64,000 nucleotides of DNA from Flavobacterium sp. 245 (GTDB lineage: Bacteria; Bacteroidota; Bacteroidia; Flavobacteriales; Flavobacteriaceae). Position numbers and translations under genes: made by a program. Under the pieces are notes generated by a model. It was not told where the DNA came from. It saw only the letters and a list, made by a program, of their open reading frames with translations, and searched no databases. Below are positions 1 to 8,898 of the stretch, one piece after another. The stretch is from positions 62,001 to 126,000 of the forward strand of contig NZ_SNXB01000010.1 of NCBI RefSeq assembly GCF_004362055.1, read 5' to 3'. Every line of letters starts with the position of its first letter. The first letter of the stretch is position 1.

Positions 1-1
1 T

Positions 2-1006
2 TTATCATTTGGGCATTGGGCCAATCATCCTTCCTATAAAGCTCGTACAGCAAGTGATACACTTCTTCAGTCTATCGATTTGGCTGTTGCCGCAGAGGAA
101 ATAGGTGTGGATGGCGCTTATTTTCGGGTTCATCATTTTGCACGACAGCTCGCATCACCATTTCCGTTACTTGCCGCTATCGGTGCTAAAACGAGCAAAA
201 TTGAAATTGGGACAGGAGTAATCGATATGCGATATGAGAACCCATTATACATGGTAGAAGATGCCAGTTCTGCTGATTTAATTTCGGAAGGACGTTTACA
301 ATTAGGAATAAGCAGAGGATCGCCGGAACAGGTTATTGACGGTTGGCGCTCTTTTGGTTATGAACCCTTAGAAGGAGAAACGGATGCTGATATGGGACGT
401 AAAAAAGCTTTAGAATTTTTGGATAAGCTTAAGGGAGAGGGATTTGCTGAGCCAAATCCGTATCCAATGTTTCCAAATCCGCCTGGTTTGTTGCGTCTTG
501 AACCATATTCCGAAGGATTACGAGAAAGGATTTGGTGGGGAGCTGCATCTAATGCTACTGCAGTCTGGGCAGCCGAAAACGGAATGCATTTGCAAAGTTC
601 TACGCTGAAGTATGACGAAAATGGCAAACCTTTTCATATTCAGCAAGCAGAACAAATCAGATTATATAAGGAAGCTTGGAAAAAAGCAGGACATACACGA
701 GAACCAAGAGTTTCAGTTAGCCGTTCTATTTTTGCACTGGTATCAGATCAGGACAAATACTATTTTGGTGATCAAGGGAAAGGATCGGATAGTTTTGGTA
801 ATATTGAAAGTGATAAACGAGCCATCTTCGGAAAGAGTTATGCTGCAGAGCCAGAAAAACTAATTAAGGAGTTAGCAGAGGATGAAGCTATTCAAGAAGC
901 TGATACATTGTTGCTTACAATACCTAACACATTAGGTGTTGATTATAATGTACATATACTTTCTTCTATACTAAAATACATTGCCCCAGAGCTGGGATGG
1001 CGTTAA
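2..1006 (+). CDS. LLM-class flavin-dependent oxidoreductase, 5'-truncated by the window edge
   Basis: The open frame runs in from the left edge: upstream of position 80 it still reads LSFGHWANHPSYKARTASD in frame, so the TTG at 80 is not the start. The protein resembles bacterial luciferase-like (LLM) monooxygenases that use reduced flavin. Typical segments are the early FRVHHFARQ strand, the KIEIGTGVIDMRYENPLY stretch around the flavin pocket and the GRLQLGISRG segment that normally follows. The family is cytosolic and oxidises diverse small molecules, so the substrate cannot be read from sequence. The gene ends with TAA and is followed by about 260 bases of AT-rich non-coding DNA. Family assignment is strong; function is open. 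Confidence 0.85.
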   Translation, partial: LSFGHWANHPSYKARTASDTLLQSIDLAVAAEEIGVDGAYFRVHHFARQLASPFPLLAAIGAKTSKIEIGTGVIDMRYENPLYMVEDASSADLISEGRLQLGISRGSPEQVIDGWRSFGYEPLEGETDADMGRKKALEFLDKLKGEGFAEPNPYPMFPNPPGLLRLEPYSEGLRERIWWGAASNATAVWAAENGMHLQSSTLKYDENGKPFHIQQAEQIRLYKEAWKKAGHTREPRVSVSRSIFALVSDQDKYYFGDQGKGSDSFGNIESDKRAIFGKSYAAEPEKLIKELAEDEAIQEADTLLLTIPNTLGVDYNVHILSSILKYIAPELGWR

Positions 1007-1268
1007 ATTTTCCGAAATAGTATAAATAATGAAGTCGCTCCTATAGATTTTCTCAAGTTCTTAGATCTTGCCAAAAGAATATCTACGATAATTATATTAA
1101 AATTTTAGTAATTATAAATAAAACCTTCCCGCAAAAGTTTAAAAATTGTTTTATTGATAAATAGGTGTTAATGATTTATATTTTGTGTTACTAAGGTTAT
1201 GTTCTATTGATAAAAATATTATATTTAGGGAACCCAAGCTATAGTAATTATGAAATAAAAATATTACC

Positions 1269-1517
1269 ATGGAACGAGCTATTAAACTAAAAATCAGGAA
1301 GGATGTAAACGGAAGTCAGCAATTCAACATTATTAAATTAAAAGGTAGTTTGATATCTAAAGGTTATACTGAAATAATTCATATTCTAGATCAGGACGAC
1401 GAGTTTCACATAAACTCTTTTGCAACTCGAGATGAAATAAAAAATGAGGTTCAAGATTATATAGCATCATTTATCAGTAAAGAGAATTTGGTTGACGCAG
1501 TAAGCTTTTTAAAGTAA
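1269..1517 (+). CDS. Hypothetical 82-residue protein
   Basis: A small ORF starting MERAIKLKIRKD and ending AVSFLK. It has a charged, mixed alpha/beta composition, no signal peptide and no membrane segment. No family is recognised. Coding status is supported by an AT-tolerant but balanced amino-acid composition, an ATG start and a strong hairpin terminator about 70 bases downstream. It stands alone, with the convergent porin gene on the other side of the terminator. Confidence 0.5.
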   Translation: MERAIKLKIRKDVNGSQQFNIIKLKGSLISKGYTEIIHILDQDDEFHINSFATRDEIKNEVQDYIASFISKENLVDAVSFLK

Positions 1518-1580
1518 TGAATAGTAATATTTTGCTGCATTAATCTATCCGTTGAATACTTTCTTTCTTCGATTTTTATG

Positions 1581-1622
1581 AAAAAAAACCACTCTGATTT
1601 TTAAGCAGAGTGGTTTTTTTTC
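1581..1622. terminator. Bidirectional rho-independent terminator
   Basis: CCACTCTG (1589-1596) pairs with CAGAGTGG (1606-1613). An A-run lies on the left and a T-run on the right, so the hairpin can stop transcription from both the small plus-strand gene and the minus-strand porin gene. Confidence 0.85.
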
Positions 1623-1635
1623 TTTTTAAAATAGG

Positions 1636-2835
1636 TTATAATACTAATAATGGAGCAATGAATCCAACCGCCAAAAGACCTGTTGTATAGTCTTTTACGC
1701 CAAATGCTGATTCAGCATAACTGGTATAGTCGTATTTTCGGGCAGTATAAGCCAGATAAAATTTTAAATTTAAGTCTTTAAAAGGCATATATTGTATAGT
1801 TGGTATTAATCCCCAACTGGTAGATAGTTTCTCATTTGCATTTGGGTCAGGATTATCTCTCCAAGAATGATTGCTGTTCATTGCGGTTAATAACAAATTA
1901 ATTTTAGGTGTCACCAAATATTCTGCCCTAATCCAGTTTTCAAGATACGTTACTTTTTGTGCTGCATAAGGATATTGACTGCTTATGATACTGGACACAA
2001 TCCCTAAACGGTCAAGGCCTTCGTTGCGATATTGAAAATCATAATAAACAACTAATCTATTCGCTGTAAATTTATTCCCCAGTGCAATGTAGTTCATATG
2101 TGCTCCTTGGGCTTCATTAAAAAAACTATAACTGTAAGTCGTCTCAAATTTTCCACCAAAAAATTTCCCTCGCCAGTTTGCTACTGCAGCCAAAGGAAAC
2201 TCGGAAGGGTTAATATTTGGAGGAGCAGTCGTTCCATATTGTTCCTCATAAGTTTTGGTTCGTGAATTGAGTACCTGAAATGAAAAGGAATGATTTCCGT
2301 TTTCTAAAGTATGCGATACTCCCGCACCTACTAAGAAATTGTCTGCATATTCGATAACATCATTATAAGTCAAGATATCGATTGGGTTAAAATCAAACTC
2401 GTATCCACCCCAGTCTGCACATAGTTTTCCAAACGAAATATTGGTTCTTTTTGATAAATCAATTCGTAAAAATGCAAGGTCGACTGCACGGCTTATATTA
2501 TCAAGATTTCCTGGAACTGGCTCTCTGGTGTAACGGTTTCGAAATCTGAAATAGACTTTATCATGAATCTTTCCTTTGACTTCAAATCTTAGCTGATCAA
2601 CGTTAAAATGCGATATATCGTGGTTTCCATCAGTAAAGTAACTGTTGTAAGCCATTCTGGAATTAAAAATCACATCAATATCGCGTAATAGAGATTGTTT
2701 TGAGATAGGAATGATAGGTTCAATGGAATCAGAAAGATGATTTCCTTCATTGGTCTGTTTTTCCATAAGATTTGCTTGTCCCAATGCTATAATTGGAGAA
2801 GCCAGCAGTATTAAATAGAGGTAAAATTTTTTCAT
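1636..2835 (-). CDS. Outer-membrane porin, phosphate-selective porin O/P-like
   Basis: 399 residues with an N-terminal signal peptide (MKKFYLYLILLASPIIALGQ). Alternating hydrophobic and polar strands rich in aromatic residues follow, as expected for a transmembrane beta-barrel. Segments such as VDLAFLRIDLSKRTNISFGKL and YADNFLVGAGVSH are typical of the Porin_O_P group, which forms channels for anions or small solutes. The ending GLLAVGFIAPLLVL lacks the usual terminal aromatic, so the final strand may be atypical. It is a single gene between the shared terminator and an AT-rich leader. The solute cannot be inferred. Confidence 0.7.
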   Translation of the reverse strand: MKKFYLYLILLASPIIALGQANLMEKQTNEGNHLSDSIEPIIPISKQSLLRDIDVIFNSRMAYNSYFTDGNHDISHFNVDQLRFEVKGKIHDKVYFRFRNRYTREPVPGNLDNISRAVDLAFLRIDLSKRTNISFGKLCADWGGYEFDFNPIDILTYNDVIEYADNFLVGAGVSHTLENGNHSFSFQVLNSRTKTYEEQYGTTAPPNINPSEFPLAAVANWRGKFFGGKFETTYSYSFFNEAQGAHMNYIALGNKFTANRLVVYYDFQYRNEGLDRLGIVSSIISSQYPYAAQKVTYLENWIRAEYLVTPKINLLLTAMNSNHSWRDNPDPNANEKLSTSWGLIPTIQYMPFKDLNLKFYLAYTARKYDYTSYAESAFGVKDYTTGLLAVGFIAPLLVL

Positions 2836-2898
2836 GGTTACATTTTTTTTTTTGATTAAAATAAATACGATTTTATTTTGAGGGTTTATTTTGAAATT

Positions 2899-3156
2899 TT
2901 AATTCCATCTCTCCTGATTAATGAGTTTTGTTTCTCCTGCAAAAGTGAAGTTGTTTGTAAATGTTTTTTTTAAGATGAATTCCTTATACTGAATGATACA
3001 GAAAAGACTAAAAAAGAAATAGAGAAAACAAATTTGTCCGTAAGTGTAAATTAGGACTAGAACTGCGATAATTTCAATACATGCTAATGCATTTATCAAA
3101 GGAGATGATAAAAAAACAGCTTGATTAGAATGCCTGTAAAGTATAGTTATAACCAT
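2899..3156 (-). CDS. Doubtful small hydrophobic ORF (85 residues)
   Basis: An ATG-started frame with one or two strongly hydrophobic stretches (around residues 15-55) and a short polar tail. It lies in the 610-base interval between the porin and the AraC regulator. No family is recognised, and hydrophobic frames arise easily by chance in DNA this AT-rich. It is kept only because nothing else explains the interval. The rest of the interval (3157-3446) shows no other feature. Confidence 0.2.
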   Translation of the reverse strand: MVITILYRHSNQAVFLSSPLINALACIEIIAVLVLIYTYGQICFLYFFFSLFCIIQYKEFILKKTFTNNFTFAGETKLINQERWN

Positions 3157-3446
3157 ATTATCAAGTTTAATAAAACAGAATAATTACCGAAAAGCTATTA
3201 CCAAAGAAAAATTTTAATTTGAGGCATTTATTTTTAACACTATAAAAGTATTAATTTTTTTAATATTTTACTTATGAAATTAAATATAATTTACTCTATA
3301 GTAGTGAGTTGTGTTTTTGGTGCAAATAGGTGTTTGCTAGATGTAAAGAAATATACTGTAAGAAGTTCGTAGTGAATTTGCATATTCAGAAATAGAAATG
3401 GGGTGAAAAATTTAAGAAGAACAAATACTTATTTTTCAAGACAATT

Positions 3447-4349
3447 CTAAGATGACTTTGATTGAGGAGAAAAACGGTATTGCAGTGGCGATAGTTTCAT
3501 ATGTTTTTTAAAGAGACGTGAAAAATAGTATGGATCATCATATCCCAAATCAGCTGCAATAATTTTTACTTTAACTTCTGAGGTTATTAATAATAAACAC
3601 GCCTTTTGTAGTTTTAAATGGATGAAATAATCTAATGGAGCCATACTGGTGCTTTTTTTGAATAGCAGCGAAAAATGTGAGGGCGAGAGATTGTTCATTA
3701 GAGCCAAATCTTCTAAGGTGAGTTTTCCGCCAAGGTTGTTTCTCATGTAGACAATAGTACTGCTTATCGAATCTTTTTCTTCCTGTTTTTTTTCATTGAC
3801 ACTTACATCAGGATATAAAAAAGAAGAAATAAAATGATATAAGCATAAATTGGCCTTTGTAATGTTCTCTTTTCCATAGCCCATTTCAAGGTTTTGGTAC
3901 ATTGAATGCCAAAGTTCTATTCCTTTCTCATTATAAGTGATTTGTTTGGGACCATCAAATAAGCCAATATTGAAGCTTTTATTGAAAGTGTTTATATCAC
4001 GACCGCTAAAATGAACCCAATATATTGTCCAGGGATCATTTTCATCTGCTCCGTAACTTATATGTTCATTAGTTGCAGGAATTATAAAAAATTGATTGGG
4101 CCTAATTTCAAAGCGGGTACCATTTATGCTATGCCAGCCTTTTCCACGTACGCAGTATATTAAAATATTATCTGCGCATCCTTTTTTTCGCTCCCAGTAA
4201 TAATAAGTAGCCTTAGGAAAATATCCAATATGAGTAATATATAAATGACTTAATACAGGATTTTCTTTAATTGCTTTTTGCCAAATATTATTAGGCAGCG
4301 ATATTAATTTTTCCTTCCGAAACCCATCGCGTTGTATAAAACTTTCCAT
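3447..4349 (-). CDS. AraC-family transcriptional regulator
   Basis: 300 residues. The N-terminal half (about 45-150) is a cupin-like sensory domain with segments such as GKGWHSINGTRFEIRPNQFFIIPATNEH. The C-terminal ~100 residues are a double helix-turn-helix: the first HTH is around LTLEDLALMNNLSPSHFSLLF, the second ends in DLGYDDPYYFSRLFKKHM, matching the AraC signature GF.D..YFSR.FKK..G. The family usually senses a sugar or other small ligand through the cupin and activates nearby genes. No co-directed target lies close by, so its regulon is not evident. Confidence 0.9.
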   Translation of the reverse strand: MESFIQRDGFRKEKLISLPNNIWQKAIKENPVLSHLYITHIGYFPKATYYYWERKKGCADNILIYCVRGKGWHSINGTRFEIRPNQFFIIPATNEHISYGADENDPWTIYWVHFSGRDINTFNKSFNIGLFDGPKQITYNEKGIELWHSMYQNLEMGYGKENITKANLCLYHFISSFLYPDVSVNEKKQEEKDSISSTIVYMRNNLGGKLTLEDLALMNNLSPSHFSLLFKKSTSMAPLDYFIHLKLQKACLLLITSEVKVKIIAADLGYDDPYYFSRLFKKHMKLSPLQYRFSPQSKSS

Positions 4350-5108
4350 AATAATTTATTGTAATCAAAAAAGCATTTGTTGCTAAAATACACTTTTATT
4401 TTTCTTTTGTTCTAATTTTAAAATGATTTTTGAATGATCTGTAAATTAGAATTTTAACGTCGTGGTTATTTTTAAATCGTAATCATTTTAAATGTTTTTA
4501 GGGTGTAACTATACTGTAAGTTAGGTAATTGCATTAAATGTTAAAATTGTAATATGATAATTAAATAAAAAATAAAAAGAGTTTTTTTTCAAGTTTTTAG
4601 ACAATAAATTTTATATGAAACAATTATGATTTCTTTTTTTTGAATTGGCCGAATAATGAGATAATCCATCATTATGACTTAATAAACTCTCCCTGTTAAT
4701 TTTATAGTCTTATAAAAGTATTTTGTTAAAATGTTAAATTGATATAATAATCAAATAGTCCATCATAATAATAATATTGTCCATTTATTTTAAGAAGCGA
4801 ATAAAATAGATTTGTTTTATTTAACAAATGTTTAAGTTTAAATAATTGACCAAATTTTAGGTGTTTGATTGAAATTTATTACGTTTTAAAAATTAATTTA
4901 AATTTAATTGATTGATATTTAGTTTTTTATAAAATTACTAAATTATCGTTTTAGATATTTAAAAAGATCTCAAGATTTAAAAAATATTATTAAAAGTTAA
5001 TCAAAAAAAGCCCAATATTTACTATGAATATTTAAAATTAGATTGAAGAATGTAAAGAAGATATCGCTGCCAAATCTATAATAACTAAACAACCAACTAA
5101 CTTAACCT
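4350..5108. other. 759-base AT-rich intergenic region
   Basis: This holds the divergent upstream regions of the AraC regulator (minus) and the restriction-endonuclease-like gene (plus). It is mostly A/T with many homopolymer runs. A short repeated string, ATAnTCCATCAT, occurs near 4671 and again near 4755. No gene, tRNA or convincing hairpin was seen. Confidence 0.5.
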
Positions 5109-6092
5109 ATGGCAAAAAGACTACCTAAACTACCTCCTTTACTGCAAAGTAAAATCTACAAAACCGGACAAACAAGAAGTGCGAATGATGATGTGATTTT
5201 TCAAAATAGGGCCAACAGAAATGGCACCGTTTTGATCCCTTTTGAATCCATTGATTTATTCGATATTTCCATTTTAACGTCTCACAAATTTGAAAGCGGA
5301 TTTATAGTTGTGATGAGTCCTGAGGATTATTACACAAATCCTGAAGCATTAATTACAATGAAATCCAAGAAACTAAAACTTGGCGTTAACGCTATTTTGC
5401 TTTATGAGACAAGGGAACAATGGAACAAATTTAATCCTTATAAAAATAAGCTGTCAGTAGCCGAAAAAAGAACGGTTCCTATTGATGGTCATTTTGTTGC
5501 AAGAATATTATCGTCAGGTTCAAAAGGCGAAGAGAAAATTATTCTTGGTTTTAATACCAGCAGTTGCAAAGGCGCCGGAATCAGAGTAGCCGAATATGCT
5601 CCTCTTTTCACGATAAAATCCTGTCACTTACAATTAGAATATTTATTCTGGCTCTGCTACGATTCCAAAGAAGTAGCACTCGGTGCTGGTATGACAGAAA
5701 CTGAGATCGAACAGCGCATGACAGCTATTACTACAGCTTGTAACAATCAAAAATTAGCTAATACAGACCGACTTTACAAGACTCGAATTATTGATAATGC
5801 TAAAAACACTATTTGTCCACTCTGTTTGAAAAAATTAAGTGCAGGGGCTTTTCTAATTAATTTCTTTGAATCTGCTGAGAAGTCAGATGTCGACAAAGAT
5901 ATTAGCCAGATAAACCTTTTTTACATTAATCAGCTAAAAATAGGAGAATTCAATCATTCGCCATATAATTTAGCGTGGGGGCATCAAAACTGCAACATGA
6001 TTTGTAAAGAAACAGGGGTAATCGAAACGATCAAATGGATGAAAGAAGTGGTAGTGAATACCATTATTTTTAATAAAGATTCCTCGAATTAA
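5109..6092 (+). CDS. BstXI-like type II restriction endonuclease (HNH-type), apparently orphan
   Basis: 327 residues. The N-terminal segment (KLPKLPPLLQSKIYKTGQTR..NDDVIFQNR) and overall layout resemble the BstXI family of type II restriction enzymes, as I recall it. The C-terminal part holds a treble-clef HNH-like centre: C236-x2-C239, then H283, N287, H292, C295 and C299 in FNHSPYNLAWGHQNCN. This is consistent with zinc binding and a metal-dependent nuclease site. BstXI cuts an interrupted palindrome, CCAN6TGG; whether this protein shares that site is unknown. No DNA methyltransferase gene flanks it, as would be expected for an active restriction system. It could be a solitary nuclease, or its methylase could lie elsewhere. 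Confidence 0.6.
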   Translation: MAKRLPKLPPLLQSKIYKTGQTRSANDDVIFQNRANRNGTVLIPFESIDLFDISILTSHKFESGFIVVMSPEDYYTNPEALITMKSKKLKLGVNAILLYETREQWNKFNPYKNKLSVAEKRTVPIDGHFVARILSSGSKGEEKIILGFNTSSCKGAGIRVAEYAPLFTIKSCHLQLEYLFWLCYDSKEVALGAGMTETEIEQRMTAITTACNNQKLANTDRLYKTRIIDNAKNTICPLCLKKLSAGAFLINFFESAEKSDVDKDISQINLFYINQLKIGEFNHSPYNLAWGHQNCNMICKETGVIETIKWMKEVVVNTIIFNKDSSN

Positions 6093-6282
6093 GATTCCAA
6101 AAAAGGGAGATGTTTTTTTAGATGGATATTTTAATAAAAATAATCCACTCTAAACGCAGTACATATCCTTAAAAACAAGAAATCCACAATTTAAATAGAA
6201 GAGACTTGTATTTAAAAGCAAGTTTTCTCATTTGCCATGGTGTCAAAAAAGAAAAAATACTTCATCAAAAAAATAAGAAAAA

Positions 6283-7554
6283 ATGATCAGCGGTTTAAGA
6301 AAAAAATACATAGAAAATTATAGTGGTTTCCCAAGAGAAATTTGGATTTTGACACTAATAACCTTTATCAACAGAACGGGAACAATGGTAATTCCGTTTC
6401 TCTCAAAATACATGCGAGAGAACCTGCATTTTGAATATAATCAGATAGGATGGGTAATGGTTTGTTTTGGTGTTGGATCTTTTATAGGCACTTGGCTAAG
6501 TGGCGTATTGTCTGATAAAATTGGGTTTTACAAAGTGATGATAGGCAGTCTTTTTGGAAGTGGTCTAATCTTCTTTATGCTGCAATATACATCATCATTT
6601 GAAGGGTTTTGCTTTTCAATTCTGCTTTTAACAACTGTTGCTGATATGTTCAGGCCGGCAATGTTAGTATCCTTAAATACGTATACTAGAAAAGAAAATA
6701 AAACTAGGGCACTGGCTTTGGTAAGAGCGGCCACGAGTTTGGGGTTTCTATTTGGGCCTCCTTTAGGTGGTGTCATAATTATGCTAATAGGCTACAAATA
6801 TCTATTTTATGTAGATGCAGCTACTTGTATACTAGCAGTTTTAGTTTTTGTTGTTTTAGTGAAAGAAAGAAAACTGCCTTTTAAACTCAAAAAAAACAAT
6901 ATTGGTGTAGACAAATATGCCATATTAAAAGATAAGGCTTTTTTAACGCATATGTTTATTTCGCTGATAACAGGGATAATGTATTTTCAAGTATTTACCA
7001 CTCTGACCCTATACCATAGAGAGCAATTTAATTTGTCAGAAGTAAACAGCGGTTTGATTTTAAGCTTTAGCGGTATATTAACATTGCTGTTTGAACTGCC
7101 GATTGTTAATTATGTAGAGAAAAACAGAATTAATAAGCTGAACGTTATAATGGTAGGTTTGGGCTTTATGGTGCTTAGTTATATTCTTCTTTTGGTAAAT
7201 GACAAATGGTACGGAATATTGTACATAATGATGTTTTTTATGACGCTTGGGGTAATGTTAACTTTTCCTTTCGCTAATTCATTTGCCATGACTAGATCGC
7301 ATAATAATCAAGAGGGAAAGTACATGTCTGTTTTTACAATGAGTTTCAGTCTAGCGCATATATTAAGTGCTAAAACAGGTATGGAAATTGTCGCGTATGC
7401 AAGTTATAGAGCCGACTTCATATTTATGAGTCTAATCGGTTTGTTGGCTATTTCACTTTGTTATTGGCTTGTAAAAACTGTTGAGAAAGAATCGATTGAA
7501 ACTAAAATAAAAATAGTACAATCTATTTTTGTTGACAAAAACAAGAAACTATGA
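6283..7554 (+). CDS. Major facilitator superfamily transporter
   Basis: 423 residues with about twelve hydrophobic segments and the MFS motif A-like loop GVLSDKIGFYKVM between helices 2 and 3. The segment RAATSLGFLFGPPLGG resembles motif C of drug:H+ antiporters (DHA1, 12-helix group). It is an inner-membrane transporter. The substrate is unknown; multidrug or metabolite efflux is the family default. It lies about 190 bases after the restriction-like gene and 90 bases before the exported ASKHA-type gene, with no terminator seen between it and the latter. Confidence 0.85.
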   Translation: MISGLRKKYIENYSGFPREIWILTLITFINRTGTMVIPFLSKYMRENLHFEYNQIGWVMVCFGVGSFIGTWLSGVLSDKIGFYKVMIGSLFGSGLIFFMLQYTSSFEGFCFSILLLTTVADMFRPAMLVSLNTYTRKENKTRALALVRAATSLGFLFGPPLGGVIIMLIGYKYLFYVDAATCILAVLVFVVLVKERKLPFKLKKNNIGVDKYAILKDKAFLTHMFISLITGIMYFQVFTTLTLYHREQFNLSEVNSGLILSFSGILTLLFELPIVNYVEKNRINKLNVIMVGLGFMVLSYILLLVNDKWYGILYIMMFFMTLGVMLTFPFANSFAMTRSHNNQEGKYMSVFTMSFSLAHILSAKTGMEIVAYASYRADFIFMSLIGLLAISLCYWLVKTVEKESIETKIKIVQSIFVDKNKKL

Positions 7555-7644
7555 GCTGCTTTTTGAGATGAAAAATGGAATTATAATTCCTTTTCAATGT
7601 TTGAATAAAAATGAGTTGCTATTATTAAAAAACACCCATTTAAG

Positions 7645-8721
7645 ATGAAAAAAAATATTGCGTTCATAGTCATAATCATTTTTATTTTTTTAATTCCGTC
7701 GAGTTTGATTTCACAAGAACTCTATGCCGGAATTGAAATAGGAAGCAAGGGAGTAAAAATGTCGATAATAAATGTCCAAAACATTAAAAGAGGAAAATAT
7801 GAAGTAGTTGATTTTTGGACAGAAAATGTAGCTATCGCAAAAGGGATCGCTATTGACGGAAAATTAGCCGATAATGATATCGAAAATGCTTTTAATGTAG
7901 CCGTGAAAAATTACACCAAACTAATTAAGGAAAACAAAATTGCAGAGAAAAATATTTTTATAGTTGTGTCATCTGGGGTAGGAATGGCCAAAAATGTCGA
8001 TATTCTGCTTCAAAAATTATATGTTTTTACCAATATTAATGTTGGAATAATTTCTGCAGAAATAGAAGCAAAATTATTATTAAAAGGATGTATTCCGCCA
8101 AAAGAGTATGAGAATTCTTTGATTTTGGATATTGGGGGAGGAAATACGAAAGGCGGCTATGTGGAGGAATTTACTGAAGATGATATTTTGTTGTTTTATC
8201 CCCTGACATTAGATTTAGGAACAGTAACCTTTACTGAGAAAATAAACAAGAACGCCAAAAACAATTCTGTCGATGAATTTAATGGATTGCTAGTTGATGC
8301 ATTACCAGAATTAAGAGAACAGACAGATCATTTGTATCAACAAAGTCCAAAAGTTTCTAATAAAAAAAATGTGTACATGTCTGGAGGTGCAGTTTGGGCA
8401 TTTTACACGTTGTATAAAGGAAAAGGTGCAATAGAAAATTTTAATCCGTTTGAAATTAAGGACGTTGCAGATTACGATAAAATGATAAAAACAGATTACG
8501 CAAAATTTGAAACATTAGCATTGCAAAATAAAGATGTCGAGAAAGTATTGAAAACCTATTCTCAAAAATATTTAATTGCAGCAAATTCAATATTGCTTAC
8601 TTTATTAGAGAAAATTCCTGATGTCAAATCTAAAAATATCTATTTTACAAAACAGGGACAAATGGCATGGCTTCTTTCTTATATTGCTGATTCTGCAAAA
8701 AGAGCAAAAAATATTAATTAA
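7645..8721 (+). CDS. Exported Ppx/GppA-like ASKHA-fold protein
   Basis: 358 residues. Residues 1-24 form a clear signal peptide (long Ile/Phe core, ending SLISQ). The mature part has the nucleotide-binding motifs of the sugar-kinase/Hsp70/actin fold as seen in exopolyphosphatase and pppGpp phosphatase: phosphate-1 YAGIEIGSKGVKMSII (about 26-41), a VVSSGVGMAKN segment, phosphate-2 ILDIGGGNTKGGYV and an adenosine-type YMSGGAVWAF motif. Known Ppx/GppA enzymes are cytosolic, so a predicted periplasmic or surface location is odd. The role could be hydrolysis of external polyphosphate or nucleotides, or a non-catalytic one. It may be co-transcribed with the preceding MFS gene. Confidence 0.7.
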   Translation: MKKNIAFIVIIIFIFLIPSSLISQELYAGIEIGSKGVKMSIINVQNIKRGKYEVVDFWTENVAIAKGIAIDGKLADNDIENAFNVAVKNYTKLIKENKIAEKNIFIVVSSGVGMAKNVDILLQKLYVFTNINVGIISAEIEAKLLLKGCIPPKEYENSLILDIGGGNTKGGYVEEFTEDDILLFYPLTLDLGTVTFTEKINKNAKNNSVDEFNGLLVDALPELREQTDHLYQQSPKVSNKKNVYMSGGAVWAFYTLYKGKGAIENFNPFEIKDVADYDKMIKTDYAKFETLALQNKDVEKVLKTYSQKYLIAANSILLTLLEKIPDVKSKNIYFTKQGQMAWLLSYIADSAKRAKNIN

Positions 8722-8850
8722 GAAAGACCTAATAATGATTTTATATAAGTATTAGAAAAAGAAAAAGTTTAGGCTTTTTTTTTTGACATTCTGATATAAT
8801 TCAAGTGCCAAAAATTAGTTTTATGTATGTGAAGAGAAAATGAAATGATA

Positions 8851-8891
8851 TAAAAAAAACCAGTAATCTAAATGATTACTGGTTTTTTTTA
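8851..8891. terminator. Bidirectional rho-independent terminator
   Basis: CCAGTAATC (8860-8868) pairs perfectly with GATTACTGG (8874-8882). An A-run lies before and a T-run after, so it serves the convergent Ppx/GppA-like and beta-helix-like genes. Confidence 0.9.
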
Positions 8892-8898
8892 TTGATTT

